The position numbers and the translations under genes are program-made. From Chitinimonas sp. BJB300 (GTDB taxonomy: Bacteria; Pseudomonadota; Gammaproteobacteria; Burkholderiales; Chitinimonadaceae): DNA of 63,342 bases. Below, piece after piece: positions 27,149 through 35,403 of the stretch. Location: positions 1-63,342 of the forward strand of contig NZ_PDZH01000006.1 in the NCBI RefSeq assembly GCF_002735695.1. The letters are read 5' to 3'. Numbering within the stretch: the stretch's first letter is position 1; every line of letters starts with the position of its first letter. The notes beneath the pieces were generated by a model, which had not been told where the DNA came from, did no database searches, and was given only the letters and a program-made list of their open reading frames with translations.

Positions 27149-28672
27149 ATGTTCAAGCGTATGAGGATCGGACAGCGACTGATGTTGGCCTTCAGCGCTG
27201 TACTGGCCTTGCTTATCGCCATTGCCTGGCTTGGCATCGATAGTTTGGCGGAGTTGAAGACGGCGCTGAATGTTGTGGTGGACGACCGCTATCAGAAAGT
27301 TGTCCGCGCGCGTGAGGTGCACGATCAAGTCAGCTTGGTCAACCGTAGATTGCGCAATGCTTTACTGCGGGCACCTGCCCCTGGATGGGAGGCCGAACTG
27401 GTTGGCATCCCGGCGCAGCGGCAAAAGATTGTCGAAATGCTGGATGCATTGCGCCGCATTACCTACCTGCCTCAGGTCATCGCCTCGCTCGACCGTTTGG
27501 CAGTACTGGCTCCGCGCTATGGCAGCATGTCCGACGAATACATACAACTCCTGCAAGCAGGCAACGTGGAAGGGGCGCGTCAGGCGCTATTTGGCAATTT
27601 ACAGCCAACGTTTGCTGCTTATGACGCAGAGATCCTGGCGCTGGAGCGCTTGGAAGTGGAAGCCATGTCCTATTATGCCAAGCAGACGGGTTCGATATAC
27701 AACCAGGCACGCTTCTTGATGTTGAGTATGGCAATCGCCGCTGTTGTGTTGGCAGCCTTGGTGTCGGTGTTGGTTACGCGCAGCATCACGCTGCCCCTGG
27801 CCTCCGCCATGGACGCTGCCAACCGCCTTGCGGAAGGTGATTTGACGGTGGAAATTGATCGTTACCGTGAAGATGAAGTGGGTAGCTTGCTAAAGGCTAT
27901 GCAAAACATGATCAATCGGCTTATCCATGTGATTGCCGAGCTTCAAGGCGCTTCCAAACTGTTGGATCAGATTTCCGAGCAGGTAGCGACGACCTCGCAG
28001 GCATTGTCGCTGGCGTCGGTGGAACAGGCGGCGAATGTGGAAGAGACAGGGGCCTCCATGGAACAGATTGCTACTTCCATCATGCAGAATGCCCAGCACG
28101 CCGGTGTAACCAATGGCGTCGCCACTCAAGCCGCCAAAGAGGCCAGCGTGGGAGGGCGCGCGGTGGCGGAGACCGTACGGGCAATGAAGTGCATCGCGCA
28201 GAAGATTTCGATCATCGACGATATCGCCTATCAGACGAATCTGCTGGCATTGAATGCAGCCATTGAGGCGGCGCGTGCCGGCAGCCAAGGCAAAGGTTTT
28301 GCGGTAGTGGCCAGTGAAGTGCGCAAGTTGGCCGAGCGCAGCCAGGCGGCTGCGCATGAAATCGGCAACCTCGCCGGCAGCAGCGTTAAACTGGCCGAGC
28401 AGGCAGGCCAGGCATTGGATGGCATGGTGCCGTCAATCGACCAAACATCGCGCCTTGTCGACCAGATTGCCGTTTTGTCGGACGACCAGTCACTCAGCGT
28501 CAATCAGATCAAACTGTCTATCGACATGTTGAGCAACCACATACAGCAGAATGCAGCTGCCTCGGAAGAACTGGCCGCCAGCGCCGAAGAGTTGAGAGCA
28601 CAGGCGGAACAGCTGGACGAGTTGAGCGCTTATTTCCGCCTGCCCACCCACGCGTCCCGGTTACCGAACTGA
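27149..28672 (+). CDS. methyl-accepting chemotaxis protein
   Basis: 507 residues. TM1 at about 10-30 and TM2 at about 188-210 enclose a four-helix-bundle-type periplasmic domain. A HAMP segment (about 211-265) leads to the signalling hairpin, whose tip reads '[20 protein letters not shown]' followed by '[16 protein letters not shown]'. No NWETF pentapeptide for CheR docking is present at the C-terminus. The ligand is unknown. It is a single gene, convergent with the T6SS immunity gene remnant. Confidence 0.95.
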   Translation: MFKRMRIGQRLMLAFSAVLALLIAIAWLGIDSLAELKTALNVVVDDRYQKVVRAREVHDQVSLVNRRLRNALLRAPAPGWEAELVGIPAQRQKIVEMLDALRRITYLPQVIASLDRLAVLAPRYGSMSDEYIQLLQAGNVEGARQALFGNLQPTFAAYDAEILALERLEVEAMSYYAKQTGSIYNQARFLMLSMAIAAVVLAALVSVLVTRSITLPLASAMDAANRLAEGDLTVEIDRYREDEVGSLLKAMQNMINRLIHVIAELQGASKLLDQISEQVATTSQALSLASVEQAANVEETGASMEQIATSIMQNAQHAGVTNGVATQAAKEASVGGRAVAETVRAMKCIAQKISIIDDIAYQTNLLALNAAIEAARAGSQGKGFAVVASEVRKLAERSQAAAHEIGNLAGSSVKLAEQAGQALDGMVPSIDQTSRLVDQIAVLSDDQSLSVNQIKLSIDMLSNHIQQNAAASEELAASAEELRAQAEQLDELSAYFRLPTHASRLPN

Positions 28673-28756
28673 GGCCGATGGTTTCTAATGGAAAGCCAGG
28701 GTTCATACCCTATCTAGATCGTACCTTTTGCATCATGGTTTTCCGCGCATTGCTAT

Positions 28757-28822
28757 TTAGTAGGCAAGCGAGCTATAGCGTTCGAGTAGGTAGATTTCTT
28801 GCGGAATCAGCGGGGTAGGTAT
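28757..28822 (-). pseudogene. remnant of a second immunity gene
   Basis: Twenty-one codons identical in meaning to the start of the immunity gene at 28829-29761 ('PTPLIPQEIYLLERYSSLAY'), ending in TAA. The start codon has become ATA, and after 'LAY' the sequence diverges at once. Of 63 bases, 56 match the functional gene. Apart from the start codon, all six other differences are synonymous third-position changes. It lies 6 bases past the stop of the intact gene, in tandem. It is what is left of a diverged paralogue, not a recent copy. Confidence 0.85.
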
Positions 28823-28828
28823 GGCTAC

Positions 28829-29761
28829 TTAATCAGCTTGGTTTGCATCCCACTGCCAAATGGTTGCACCGTATCCCGATTTAATTTCCGGCATGGTCTC
28901 GCCTTGTTTGAACTGCTTGCGGCTGCTTGGGCCGGCTGCGGGCGTCCACCAGTAACCGGATTTGGGGCAGGGCTTGTCGCTTTCACAGCGCAAACGGTCT
29001 AGCTGCTCGCTTGGGGAGGTTTCGCCACCACCACTATCGGCAATGCGCTCAACCAGTGTCCAAGTTGTGGGCTCTTCCGAAATGTTTTGCATAGTATCGG
29101 GGTTGTAGCCAACTGTTGCAGTTGTAGCTTCATCGCCTTCAATAAGTAGTGCAGCACAACTGTCATCGACATCAGGCAAGTAAATGCCGCTTTGCTTAAC
29201 AATGTCATCGGTCTTAACTTGCACTATATTGTTCAGGCGGTAGATAGGCCAAGTTTCGGGGGGATTTAGCGGGCCCCTGACAGACTCCCGATAGCGGATT
29301 ACTAATGACCCAGGCTTCCAGTATCCGCCAGTTGTAGCTTGAATATTGCTGGCAAAGTGGCTTGCTCTATAAAGTAGTTCCTCATACTTTGCCGCAGCGC
29401 CGGGTTCAACTTCATCCATCCAGGTTGGGTCGTAGTCGCGCTGTCCTTTAACATCATTTGGCACGCCCCCATACCCGCCTAAACCATGCAGGTCGCCATG
29501 GGTCAGCATAATGTAGCCTTCATTCAGGCTTTGCATTGTGCTGCGGAAGTTCGGTAAGCACACCGTCCCCCAACCAATATCGGGCTGATGGTGCTGTGCC
29601 CTGTTACGGTAATCGGGCGGCAGTTGGCGCATAAAGCGGTCCATACAGTCTTCAACATGCTTAAGCATGGCCTCCCAGGCGTCGCGCATGGGTTCGTAAT
29701 AGGCGAGCGAGCTATAGCGTTCGAGCAGGTAGATTTCTTGCGGAATGAGTGGCGTAGGCAT
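28829..29761 (-). CDS. T6SS-associated immunity protein (Imm71/72-like)
   Basis: 310 residues, soluble, no signal peptide. Placed 9 bases behind the toxin gene, as immunity genes are. The N-terminus 'PQEIYLLERYSSLAYYEPMRDAW' and the C-terminal segment 'PKSGYWWTPAAGPSSRKQF', followed by 'MPEIKSGYGATIWQWDANQ', resemble from memory the Imm71/Imm72 group of polymorphic-toxin immunity proteins; the exact Pfam match is not confirmed. It should bind and block the toxin in the producer cell. A truncated copy of its 5' end follows. Confidence 0.72.
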   Translation of the reverse strand: MPTPLIPQEIYLLERYSSLAYYEPMRDAWEAMLKHVEDCMDRFMRQLPPDYRNRAQHHQPDIGWGTVCLPNFRSTMQSLNEGYIMLTHGDLHGLGGYGGVPNDVKGQRDYDPTWMDEVEPGAAAKYEELLYRASHFASNIQATTGGYWKPGSLVIRYRESVRGPLNPPETWPIYRLNNIVQVKTDDIVKQSGIYLPDVDDSCAALLIEGDEATTATVGYNPDTMQNISEEPTTWTLVERIADSGGGETSPSEQLDRLRCESDKPCPKSGYWWTPAAGPSSRKQFKQGETMPEIKSGYGATIWQWDANQAD

Positions 29762-29770
29762 GGTTTTGTC

Positions 29771-31222
29771 TTATTTGAACCAATTGCTGATGAGTTGGGG
29801 CACACCCGTAAGATCGGGCTTATGTGTGGTGTCACCATAGTCCCACCCAGTTGGCTTGCGTTTGCTGATATAGCTCATGTCGAGGTGGGCCGGGTCGAGC
29901 ACGACTTGTTCACCGCCGCCTTTCAGGGTGAATTCAACGACTTTCTTCTCGTTTTTGAATTCCTGGGTTGCTGCCGGGCCGACCCAGGCACGCAAGGGTT
30001 CGCCTGGGGGGACGGTATAAGTCACGTACTCACCATTGCTGTTCCAGTGCCGCCAAACAGCCAAGCGTTCACGCCAGTCTGCTTTGCTTTTTAGTGACTC
30101 AAACATTTCTTTGGTCATCCAGCAGATGCTGTTGTCGCCAGAGTTGGGGTCCAGCACGCGGTAAAGCACTGTGCCGGGTGGAAACGATGCTGGTTTTGCA
30201 TCATGAAAGGTTAAATAGGCTTCTTTCAGTGGGTGCCGCTTGCCGGGCTCAACAGTAGGGTTTAAATCGGGCCAGTTTTCTTTTTTTGGGGGATCATCTA
30301 ATGGACTAAACTTTAGCTTCTTGGTTGGTTTACTTACCCATTCCGGCTTTTCCTTCCGAAACGCAGCCAACTCCGCTTCATTTGTGGGGCGCACCAATGG
30401 GTGCAGATTGAACGTCTTAGGGCTGCCGCGGTACACCATGTCTGCTTCAACATCCAGCCGCCGCGCCAGCCGTTCCAACCAATCCTGTAACGGCTTGGTA
30501 ATGCTATCCAACCCGGCTTTGGCTTGGTCTCGCACCCGCTTAACCGAAAGCAGCATCTGGCCAGCTTTGGTCTTTAAAGCTGCGCTACCCCATTTGTCCA
30601 TCAGCCCCGCCAAATCTTGCAATACGGCAATGATTTGGTCGAACGCCTTGAGCATGGCGGTTGTGCTGACCTTGCCCTTCAGTTGCCGAATGGCTTTCGC
30701 AAGCTCCTTGTAGGCATTGTCGATTTTATGCAGGGCCAGTGTTTTGCGTACTGCGGGGGATGCCAAGTGGACGTTGAGCTTGGCGATGCTGGCTTCAACG
30801 AATGGGGTGGTCGCCTTCCATAAATTGCTATCGACGCTTTTGACCACGCCCTTCAAGAGACCTCTGCGCACATAGCTGAAGAGAACTTTGGCGCAGCCCT
30901 TGAAGAGGGAGCCCAGTAGGGGAATCAGGCCGATAAGGGTTAAACCCAGCGCCAGCCAAGTGACCTTGTTGCTGCTGTCCTGGTTGATTTTGTTGCAGTT
31001 GGCAACGACATCGCGCACATCGCAAATCTGGTCCACCAGGGGAATCATGGAGATGACGGTGCCGGTGATGACTTGGGCGGTGGTCTGGTCGTCGTAGAAA
31101 TCGCCTTGTAATACCTCCCAAATCCATTCTGCCGCGGCAGACAAGTCTTGCTTGGCGCTTTGTGTCCAGCGCGTTGGCGCACTGCCATACCAAGCCAGCG
31201 CATTCTCAAGTTCTTCCCACAT
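29771..31222 (-). CDS. T6SS effector with polymorphic-toxin C-terminal domain
   Basis: 483 residues. Acidic, tryptophan-rich N-terminus ('MWEELENALAWYGSAPTRW'), then hydrophobic helices ('VITGTVISMIPLVDQICDVR', 'LALGLTLIGLIPLLGSLFKG') like the loading segment of VgrG-associated effectors. A helical middle precedes a distinct C-terminal domain (about 260-483) with 'GTVLYRVLDPNSGDNSICWM' and 'WNSNGEYVTYTVPPGEPLRA'. This looks like a toxin domain; 'LYRV' recalls the first strand of ADP-ribosyltransferases, but the remaining ART residues cannot be assigned with confidence. It follows vgrG by 32 bases and precedes its immunity gene. Confidence 0.75.
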   Translation of the reverse strand: MWEELENALAWYGSAPTRWTQSAKQDLSAAAEWIWEVLQGDFYDDQTTAQVITGTVISMIPLVDQICDVRDVVANCNKINQDSSNKVTWLALGLTLIGLIPLLGSLFKGCAKVLFSYVRRGLLKGVVKSVDSNLWKATTPFVEASIAKLNVHLASPAVRKTLALHKIDNAYKELAKAIRQLKGKVSTTAMLKAFDQIIAVLQDLAGLMDKWGSAALKTKAGQMLLSVKRVRDQAKAGLDSITKPLQDWLERLARRLDVEADMVYRGSPKTFNLHPLVRPTNEAELAAFRKEKPEWVSKPTKKLKFSPLDDPPKKENWPDLNPTVEPGKRHPLKEAYLTFHDAKPASFPPGTVLYRVLDPNSGDNSICWMTKEMFESLKSKADWRERLAVWRHWNSNGEYVTYTVPPGEPLRAWVGPAATQEFKNEKKVVEFTLKGGGEQVVLDPAHLDMSYISKRKPTGWDYGDTTHKPDLTGVPQLISNWFK

Positions 31223-31254
31223 TCCGTTTTCTCGCTTGTGCTTGTCGGGCTAAA

Positions 31255-34074
31255 TCAGGGCAGCTTGTTTTTGGCGGCTTTCACTAAGTCTTGCAGCGGG
31301 TCCCAAGGCTTATCCTTTTCGGGTTCGCGAGGCTCGTAGGTAACGGTAGCCTGCTCGTTGGGCACTCCCTCGTGCCGTGCTTTGCCACTGCTGTCGAGCT
31401 TGCCTTTCAGAGCTGCACCGCTGGCAAAACGAATGCTGTAACCAACACCCTCCATGGGTTGGCCGTCAGCGTCGAAGTGCTCGATCGCAATCCAATTTGG
31501 CGGCTCGGCAAACTTCCCTTCCGGTAACGCCAGTGGTGTGCCCCTCTCCATCCCCCCCATAAACGCCCCCGAATTCCCCTTTACCAGAAACTCACCAGGG
31601 GCTTTGAAGGTGATATCGCCGCCTTTCAATTCCACGGATGCACCCCCGCCAAACAGGGTGACGCAGTCCTGGGCGGTGACTTCGATGCTGTCGTCGGTGC
31701 TGGTGATCGTGAGGGCTTGTTCGCTGGCGAGGTGGAGCAGGTTGGTATGGGCCGCGAGGTGCAGGTCGCCCTCGGCGGCAATCAGCTTCATGCCGCCGTG
31801 GTGGGTGAACAGGCCGACGCGGTTGCCGGCTTGGACGGTAATGTTGTGCAGGGCGGTAAGCTGGACATCGTTACGGCCTGAGGCTTGCAGGTCGCCACCG
31901 GCGTAAAGTAGTGCGCTGCCTTCGGTGATGGCGGCCAGCGCGCTGGGGGTTTCGAGTACGGCGGGGCTGTCTTGCAGGGTTTCCACCGGGTCTTTGAGCT
32001 TGCGGCCGTCGCCTTCAGGGTCGGGCTGTTGGGCTGCGTGGCCGTTGACCGCATCCGTGTGTACGTTAATTTGCTGGTGCAGTTGTTTGATAGCGTCCTG
32101 GCTGTGAATCGCCAAGGCGTGGTGGGTGGTGGCCGTTTCGCCCAGTGTTTGGATCAGCGTTTCCGCCCCCTTGGTCTGCGCCTGGGTGGCGTGGGCGGCG
32201 AGCTGGGTCTGGTTGGCCTGGGCCTGGTTATGGCTGCTAAACAACAAACCGGCTTCACCGCGCAGGTTGCCCCAGCCATCGGTGCGCAGTTCCACGCCTT
32301 CGCCGCGATAGCGCCCACGCTGGGCGGCAAAGGGGGGCTGGGCAACAAGGTGGCCGAGGTTGAGTTCGGTGTCTTGGCGGCTGGTCTTGAGCTGGCTGCG
32401 CAATTGGCTGGGGGTGTCGTCCATCACCCAGCGGCTGTAGTCGGGTCCGTCCAGGGACTGGCTGTGGAATCCGCTGAGGTGGCCGGCATGGTTGGCGGGG
32501 CCATCGTGGCCGGCGGCGTAGGGTGGGGTGGCCTGGTCGTTGTAGGCGCTGCCGGTGACCAAGGGGCGGTCTATATCGCCGTCCATAAACGTGATCAGCA
32601 CTTCGTCGCCCACGCGCGGGGTGAAGTGGGTGCCCCAGTTAGGCCCGGCCAACCACTCGGCCAACCGCACCCAGGTAAAGCCAGCGTCGTTGCCGGGGGC
32701 GTTGTCGCCGACCGGGTGGGCCATGCCGCCGCTATTGGGCTGTTTGCCGCGCTGCCAGCCGAATTGGATTTTGATGCGATGGTGGCGGTCGCTGCTTAAT
32801 GGGCTGTCGGGCACCCCCACCACTAGCGCGGTCTGCGTCGGGGCGATGGGCTTGGGGCCGGGCATGGGCACCAAGGGGCGTTCGACCGCCTGGCAGGTGA
32901 ATTGGTGGCGATAGCTGCCGGCTTCGATGCGGGCGGCGGTTTGCCAGTCGGCCACATTGGCTTGCAGGTTGTTCGCGCCCTGGTGCGTGATGCTGCGCAC
33001 CACAAAGCGGCGGTTGGCGTAGTCGGCATGATCAAGCAAGGTAAACACCTGCGCAGGACGCAAGGCCCGCACGGCCCCTTCGGCACTGAAGCGCTCGGCG
33101 GCACTGTCGTGGGCCAGCTGGCGCAGGTTGGCGATGTGCTCGGCCTGCTCGGCATCATCAAAGCGATACGCCTCGCTGCCGTCGTAGTCTTCCAGATCGG
33201 GCAGGTCACCCGCTCGCTGGCGTGAAGTGGCGTTACCGGCCGGGGCGTGCAGCTTGCGGTAGTCCCAACTGCTGCGCTGCACGCTGTTGGGTTGGGCCTG
33301 GACATGGTGTGTGAAGGCAGTCAGGCGGTCATCCGCCATGGCGGCGCTGACCTGGCCGAAGCGGAATGCGCCGGCATCGTCGGGCTGGGCTTTATGGTCG
33401 AACACATGCAGCCGGCAGCGCGAGAGGGCGCTATCGCCGTCGGTCCCGCCTGCGGCATCAAGGTGATCAAAGACAAAGCTCAGGCCTTCTTCGGCGAACA
33501 GGCGGCAGATAAAGGCCCAGTCGCTTTCCTGATACTGGATGCACAGGCTGCGCTTGCGTAATGGCTGTGTCACCGACTTGCGCCAGTTGGCTTCGGGATA
33601 GTCGGCGAACAGCTCGGTGGCGATGTCGAGTACGGTCTTGTCTTGGAACACCCAGCTATCCTGCCGGCTGGTAAGCTTGGCGGCCCAGGGCATCAAGGTG
33701 ATGCGGTAACGGGAAAAGCCGCCATCGCTGCCGATTTCGCTCATCGCCACCACACGGCCATGGCGGGGGTGGGTCTTGCCGCTGGCGTCGATGATGCTCA
33801 GCTGCAATTCCTTGTTGTTCCAGTCGGCCATGGCCAGCCCAGCCACTTCGACAATGACATCCACGTCAAAGCGAAACAGCGTATCAAGCCCCTCTTGTCC
33901 CTCGAAGCGTTCCACCAGCACCGGAACCGGCGAGCCATCGAGGCGGATCAGGCGGGCATGCTGCTGCAAGCTGAGGTTGCCGAGCAGCTTGCTGATGTTG
34001 TCTGCCACGGCGCTGTTGGCAAGGCTGCCCAGTGGGGACAGGGTAGGGCTTGAAGGAAAGGGGCGTGGTGACAT
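31255..34074 (-). CDS. vgrG: T6SS spike protein VgrG with C-terminal TTR-like extension
   Basis: 939 residues. The gp27-like part (about 30-400) has 'ARLIRLDGSPVPVLVERFEG' and 'RSLCIQYQESDWAFICRLFA'; the gp5 OB domain includes 'VDSPLS' and 'GDNAPGNDAGFTWVRLAEWL', and a DUF2345 beta-helix follows. The last ~95 residues ('WIAIEHFDADGQPMEGVGYS', 'LKGKLDSSGKARHEGVPNEQ') form a transthyretin-like domain of the kind that loads effectors. VgrG caps the Hcp tube and delivers toxins. Toxin and immunity genes follow immediately on the same strand. Confidence 0.94.
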   Translation of the reverse strand: MSPRPFPSSPTLSPLGSLANSAVADNISKLLGNLSLQQHARLIRLDGSPVPVLVERFEGQEGLDTLFRFDVDVIVEVAGLAMADWNNKELQLSIIDASGKTHPRHGRVVAMSEIGSDGGFSRYRITLMPWAAKLTSRQDSWVFQDKTVLDIATELFADYPEANWRKSVTQPLRKRSLCIQYQESDWAFICRLFAEEGLSFVFDHLDAAGGTDGDSALSRCRLHVFDHKAQPDDAGAFRFGQVSAAMADDRLTAFTHHVQAQPNSVQRSSWDYRKLHAPAGNATSRQRAGDLPDLEDYDGSEAYRFDDAEQAEHIANLRQLAHDSAAERFSAEGAVRALRPAQVFTLLDHADYANRRFVVRSITHQGANNLQANVADWQTAARIEAGSYRHQFTCQAVERPLVPMPGPKPIAPTQTALVVGVPDSPLSSDRHHRIKIQFGWQRGKQPNSGGMAHPVGDNAPGNDAGFTWVRLAEWLAGPNWGTHFTPRVGDEVLITFMDGDIDRPLVTGSAYNDQATPPYAAGHDGPANHAGHLSGFHSQSLDGPDYSRWVMDDTPSQLRSQLKTSRQDTELNLGHLVAQPPFAAQRGRYRGEGVELRTDGWGNLRGEAGLLFSSHNQAQANQTQLAAHATQAQTKGAETLIQTLGETATTHHALAIHSQDAIKQLHQQINVHTDAVNGHAAQQPDPEGDGRKLKDPVETLQDSPAVLETPSALAAITEGSALLYAGGDLQASGRNDVQLTALHNITVQAGNRVGLFTHHGGMKLIAAEGDLHLAAHTNLLHLASEQALTITSTDDSIEVTAQDCVTLFGGGASVELKGGDITFKAPGEFLVKGNSGAFMGGMERGTPLALPEGKFAEPPNWIAIEHFDADGQPMEGVGYSIRFASGAALKGKLDSSGKARHEGVPNEQATVTYEPREPEKDKPWDPLQDLVKAAKNKLP

Positions 34075-34178
34075 GGTGTCCAGTGGCTAGCGCTAAAAAG
34101 CGGAAGTTCAGCCGAAGTGCCTGCCGTGGGTACCACCTGTTCCCAATGGGCAGGGCGCGATGCGCATAGGAACAGGGG

Positions 34179-35255
34179 CTACATATCTTGCTCGGTACGT
34201 ACACCAAGCAATTCATTGAGTTGCGACAATGCGCTATCGTCCTTTACCACGGCCGCCAGCCATTGGTGTAACGGCATGTCACCCCAGTCGGCCGCCTTGC
34301 GTGCAAGGTAGGTGACAGGGCTATGCGGCTCGGTCTGCTCGAAAAAGTCGGCTACCTGACGTAGTTGTTGCAGCGCCTGGGACCGATGTTGGATAGCACC
34401 GCCTATCATCATGGCGGCGGGTGCAAAACCTGCGGCAGCACCACCGCCGCCCGATGATATTGTGGTGGTGTCGGCAGCGACTGGGCTACCCCCCGCCAGT
34501 ACGCCTTGCTCGCGCGCTACGCGTTGGACGTGGTTGTCCACGGCGTCAAAGGCATCGAAGATTTCCCGGAACGATGGGCCATCCACTCCCAGGCGGGCGT
34601 CGATGGCGGCGGCCAGCACATCCCATGCGGAGCGGGCGGCTTGCAGGTCGGCCAGCAGGCTGCGGAAGAAGTCCTTGGGGGTATTGCGTTGAGCCTCGCT
34701 GATGAGGGCCACGGTGGGCTTGCCGTCGGGAATGCTGTCGCGCAGGTCGGGGTCTTTCTCCATGGCGTTTTCAAACGCACGGGCCGATTCCTGGTCGGCA
34801 AGGCTGAAATTGCCTTTTGCGCTTTTGGTTAGCGGTGCCTGGCGGATCAACTCGACCGACCGGGTGACAAACCAGGTGAGCGTGCCAATGCGCAGTTCCT
34901 GGTCGCCGTCTTCCGCTTCGGGGTAGATATTGTCCCAATACTGTTCGATCAGGCTGCTGAGCACCTCGCAACCGTGAGTCAGACCGGCAAAGCTATACAG
35001 CTTGGCTTCGGCTTCGGCATACCAGCCGGCCACGCGCAGGTCTTTGCTGCGTTCGGCCAGCAGTTCGGTGCATAGGTCGGACGCGGCATCCCAGTCAGCC
35101 AGCTTGATGGCGGCTACCCAGTCGCCTTGGGCCAGACTAGCGTCGTCTTCTCGGCGCGCTTCGCGGATGCTGTCGAACTCGGTGGAGAAACTCAGGTCTT
35201 CTCCACAACCCCCGGGCCCCGATAACGGCTGTAGTAGGGTGTCTTTGTCTTGCAT
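34179..35255 (-). CDS. tssA: T6SS baseplate-cap protein TssA
   Basis: 358 residues with an ImpA_N domain in the first ~130 residues ('QPLSGPGGCGEDLSFSTEFD', 'RIGTLTWFVTRSVELIRQAP'). A Gly/Ala-rich linker (about 265-290) separates it from a helical C-terminus ending 'LGVRTEQDM'. TssA organises the baseplate and guides sheath growth; the short C-terminal extension suggests the TssA1 or TssAL type, which I cannot decide. The gene has a clear AGAGGA ribosome binding site and lies between clpV and vgrG. Confidence 0.88.
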   Translation of the reverse strand: MQDKDTLLQPLSGPGGCGEDLSFSTEFDSIREARREDDASLAQGDWVAAIKLADWDAASDLCTELLAERSKDLRVAGWYAEAEAKLYSFAGLTHGCEVLSSLIEQYWDNIYPEAEDGDQELRIGTLTWFVTRSVELIRQAPLTKSAKGNFSLADQESARAFENAMEKDPDLRDSIPDGKPTVALISEAQRNTPKDFFRSLLADLQAARSAWDVLAAAIDARLGVDGPSFREIFDAFDAVDNHVQRVAREQGVLAGGSPVAADTTTISSGGGGAAAGFAPAAMMIGGAIQHRSQALQQLRQVADFFEQTEPHSPVTYLARKAADWGDMPLHQWLAAVVKDDSALSQLNELLGVRTEQDM

Positions 35256-35403
35256 GATGCTTTCCTCTCCCTGGGGTTGGCATGTTATGCCCCCCGGTCT
35301 TCTTGATACCTGTACGGCGACTGGCTTTATTCATAAAACACGGCCACCGCTTGCGCGTGCATGGCCGTGTTCACCTGCGTTTTGAGGGGTGTTGATGGGC
35401 GGT

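Noticed and set aside
31972-32799. Long plus-strand frame (275 residues) inside vgrG
   Set aside because: Gly/Ala/Val-rich shadow frame caused by the GC-rich coding strand of vgrG, which is unambiguous.
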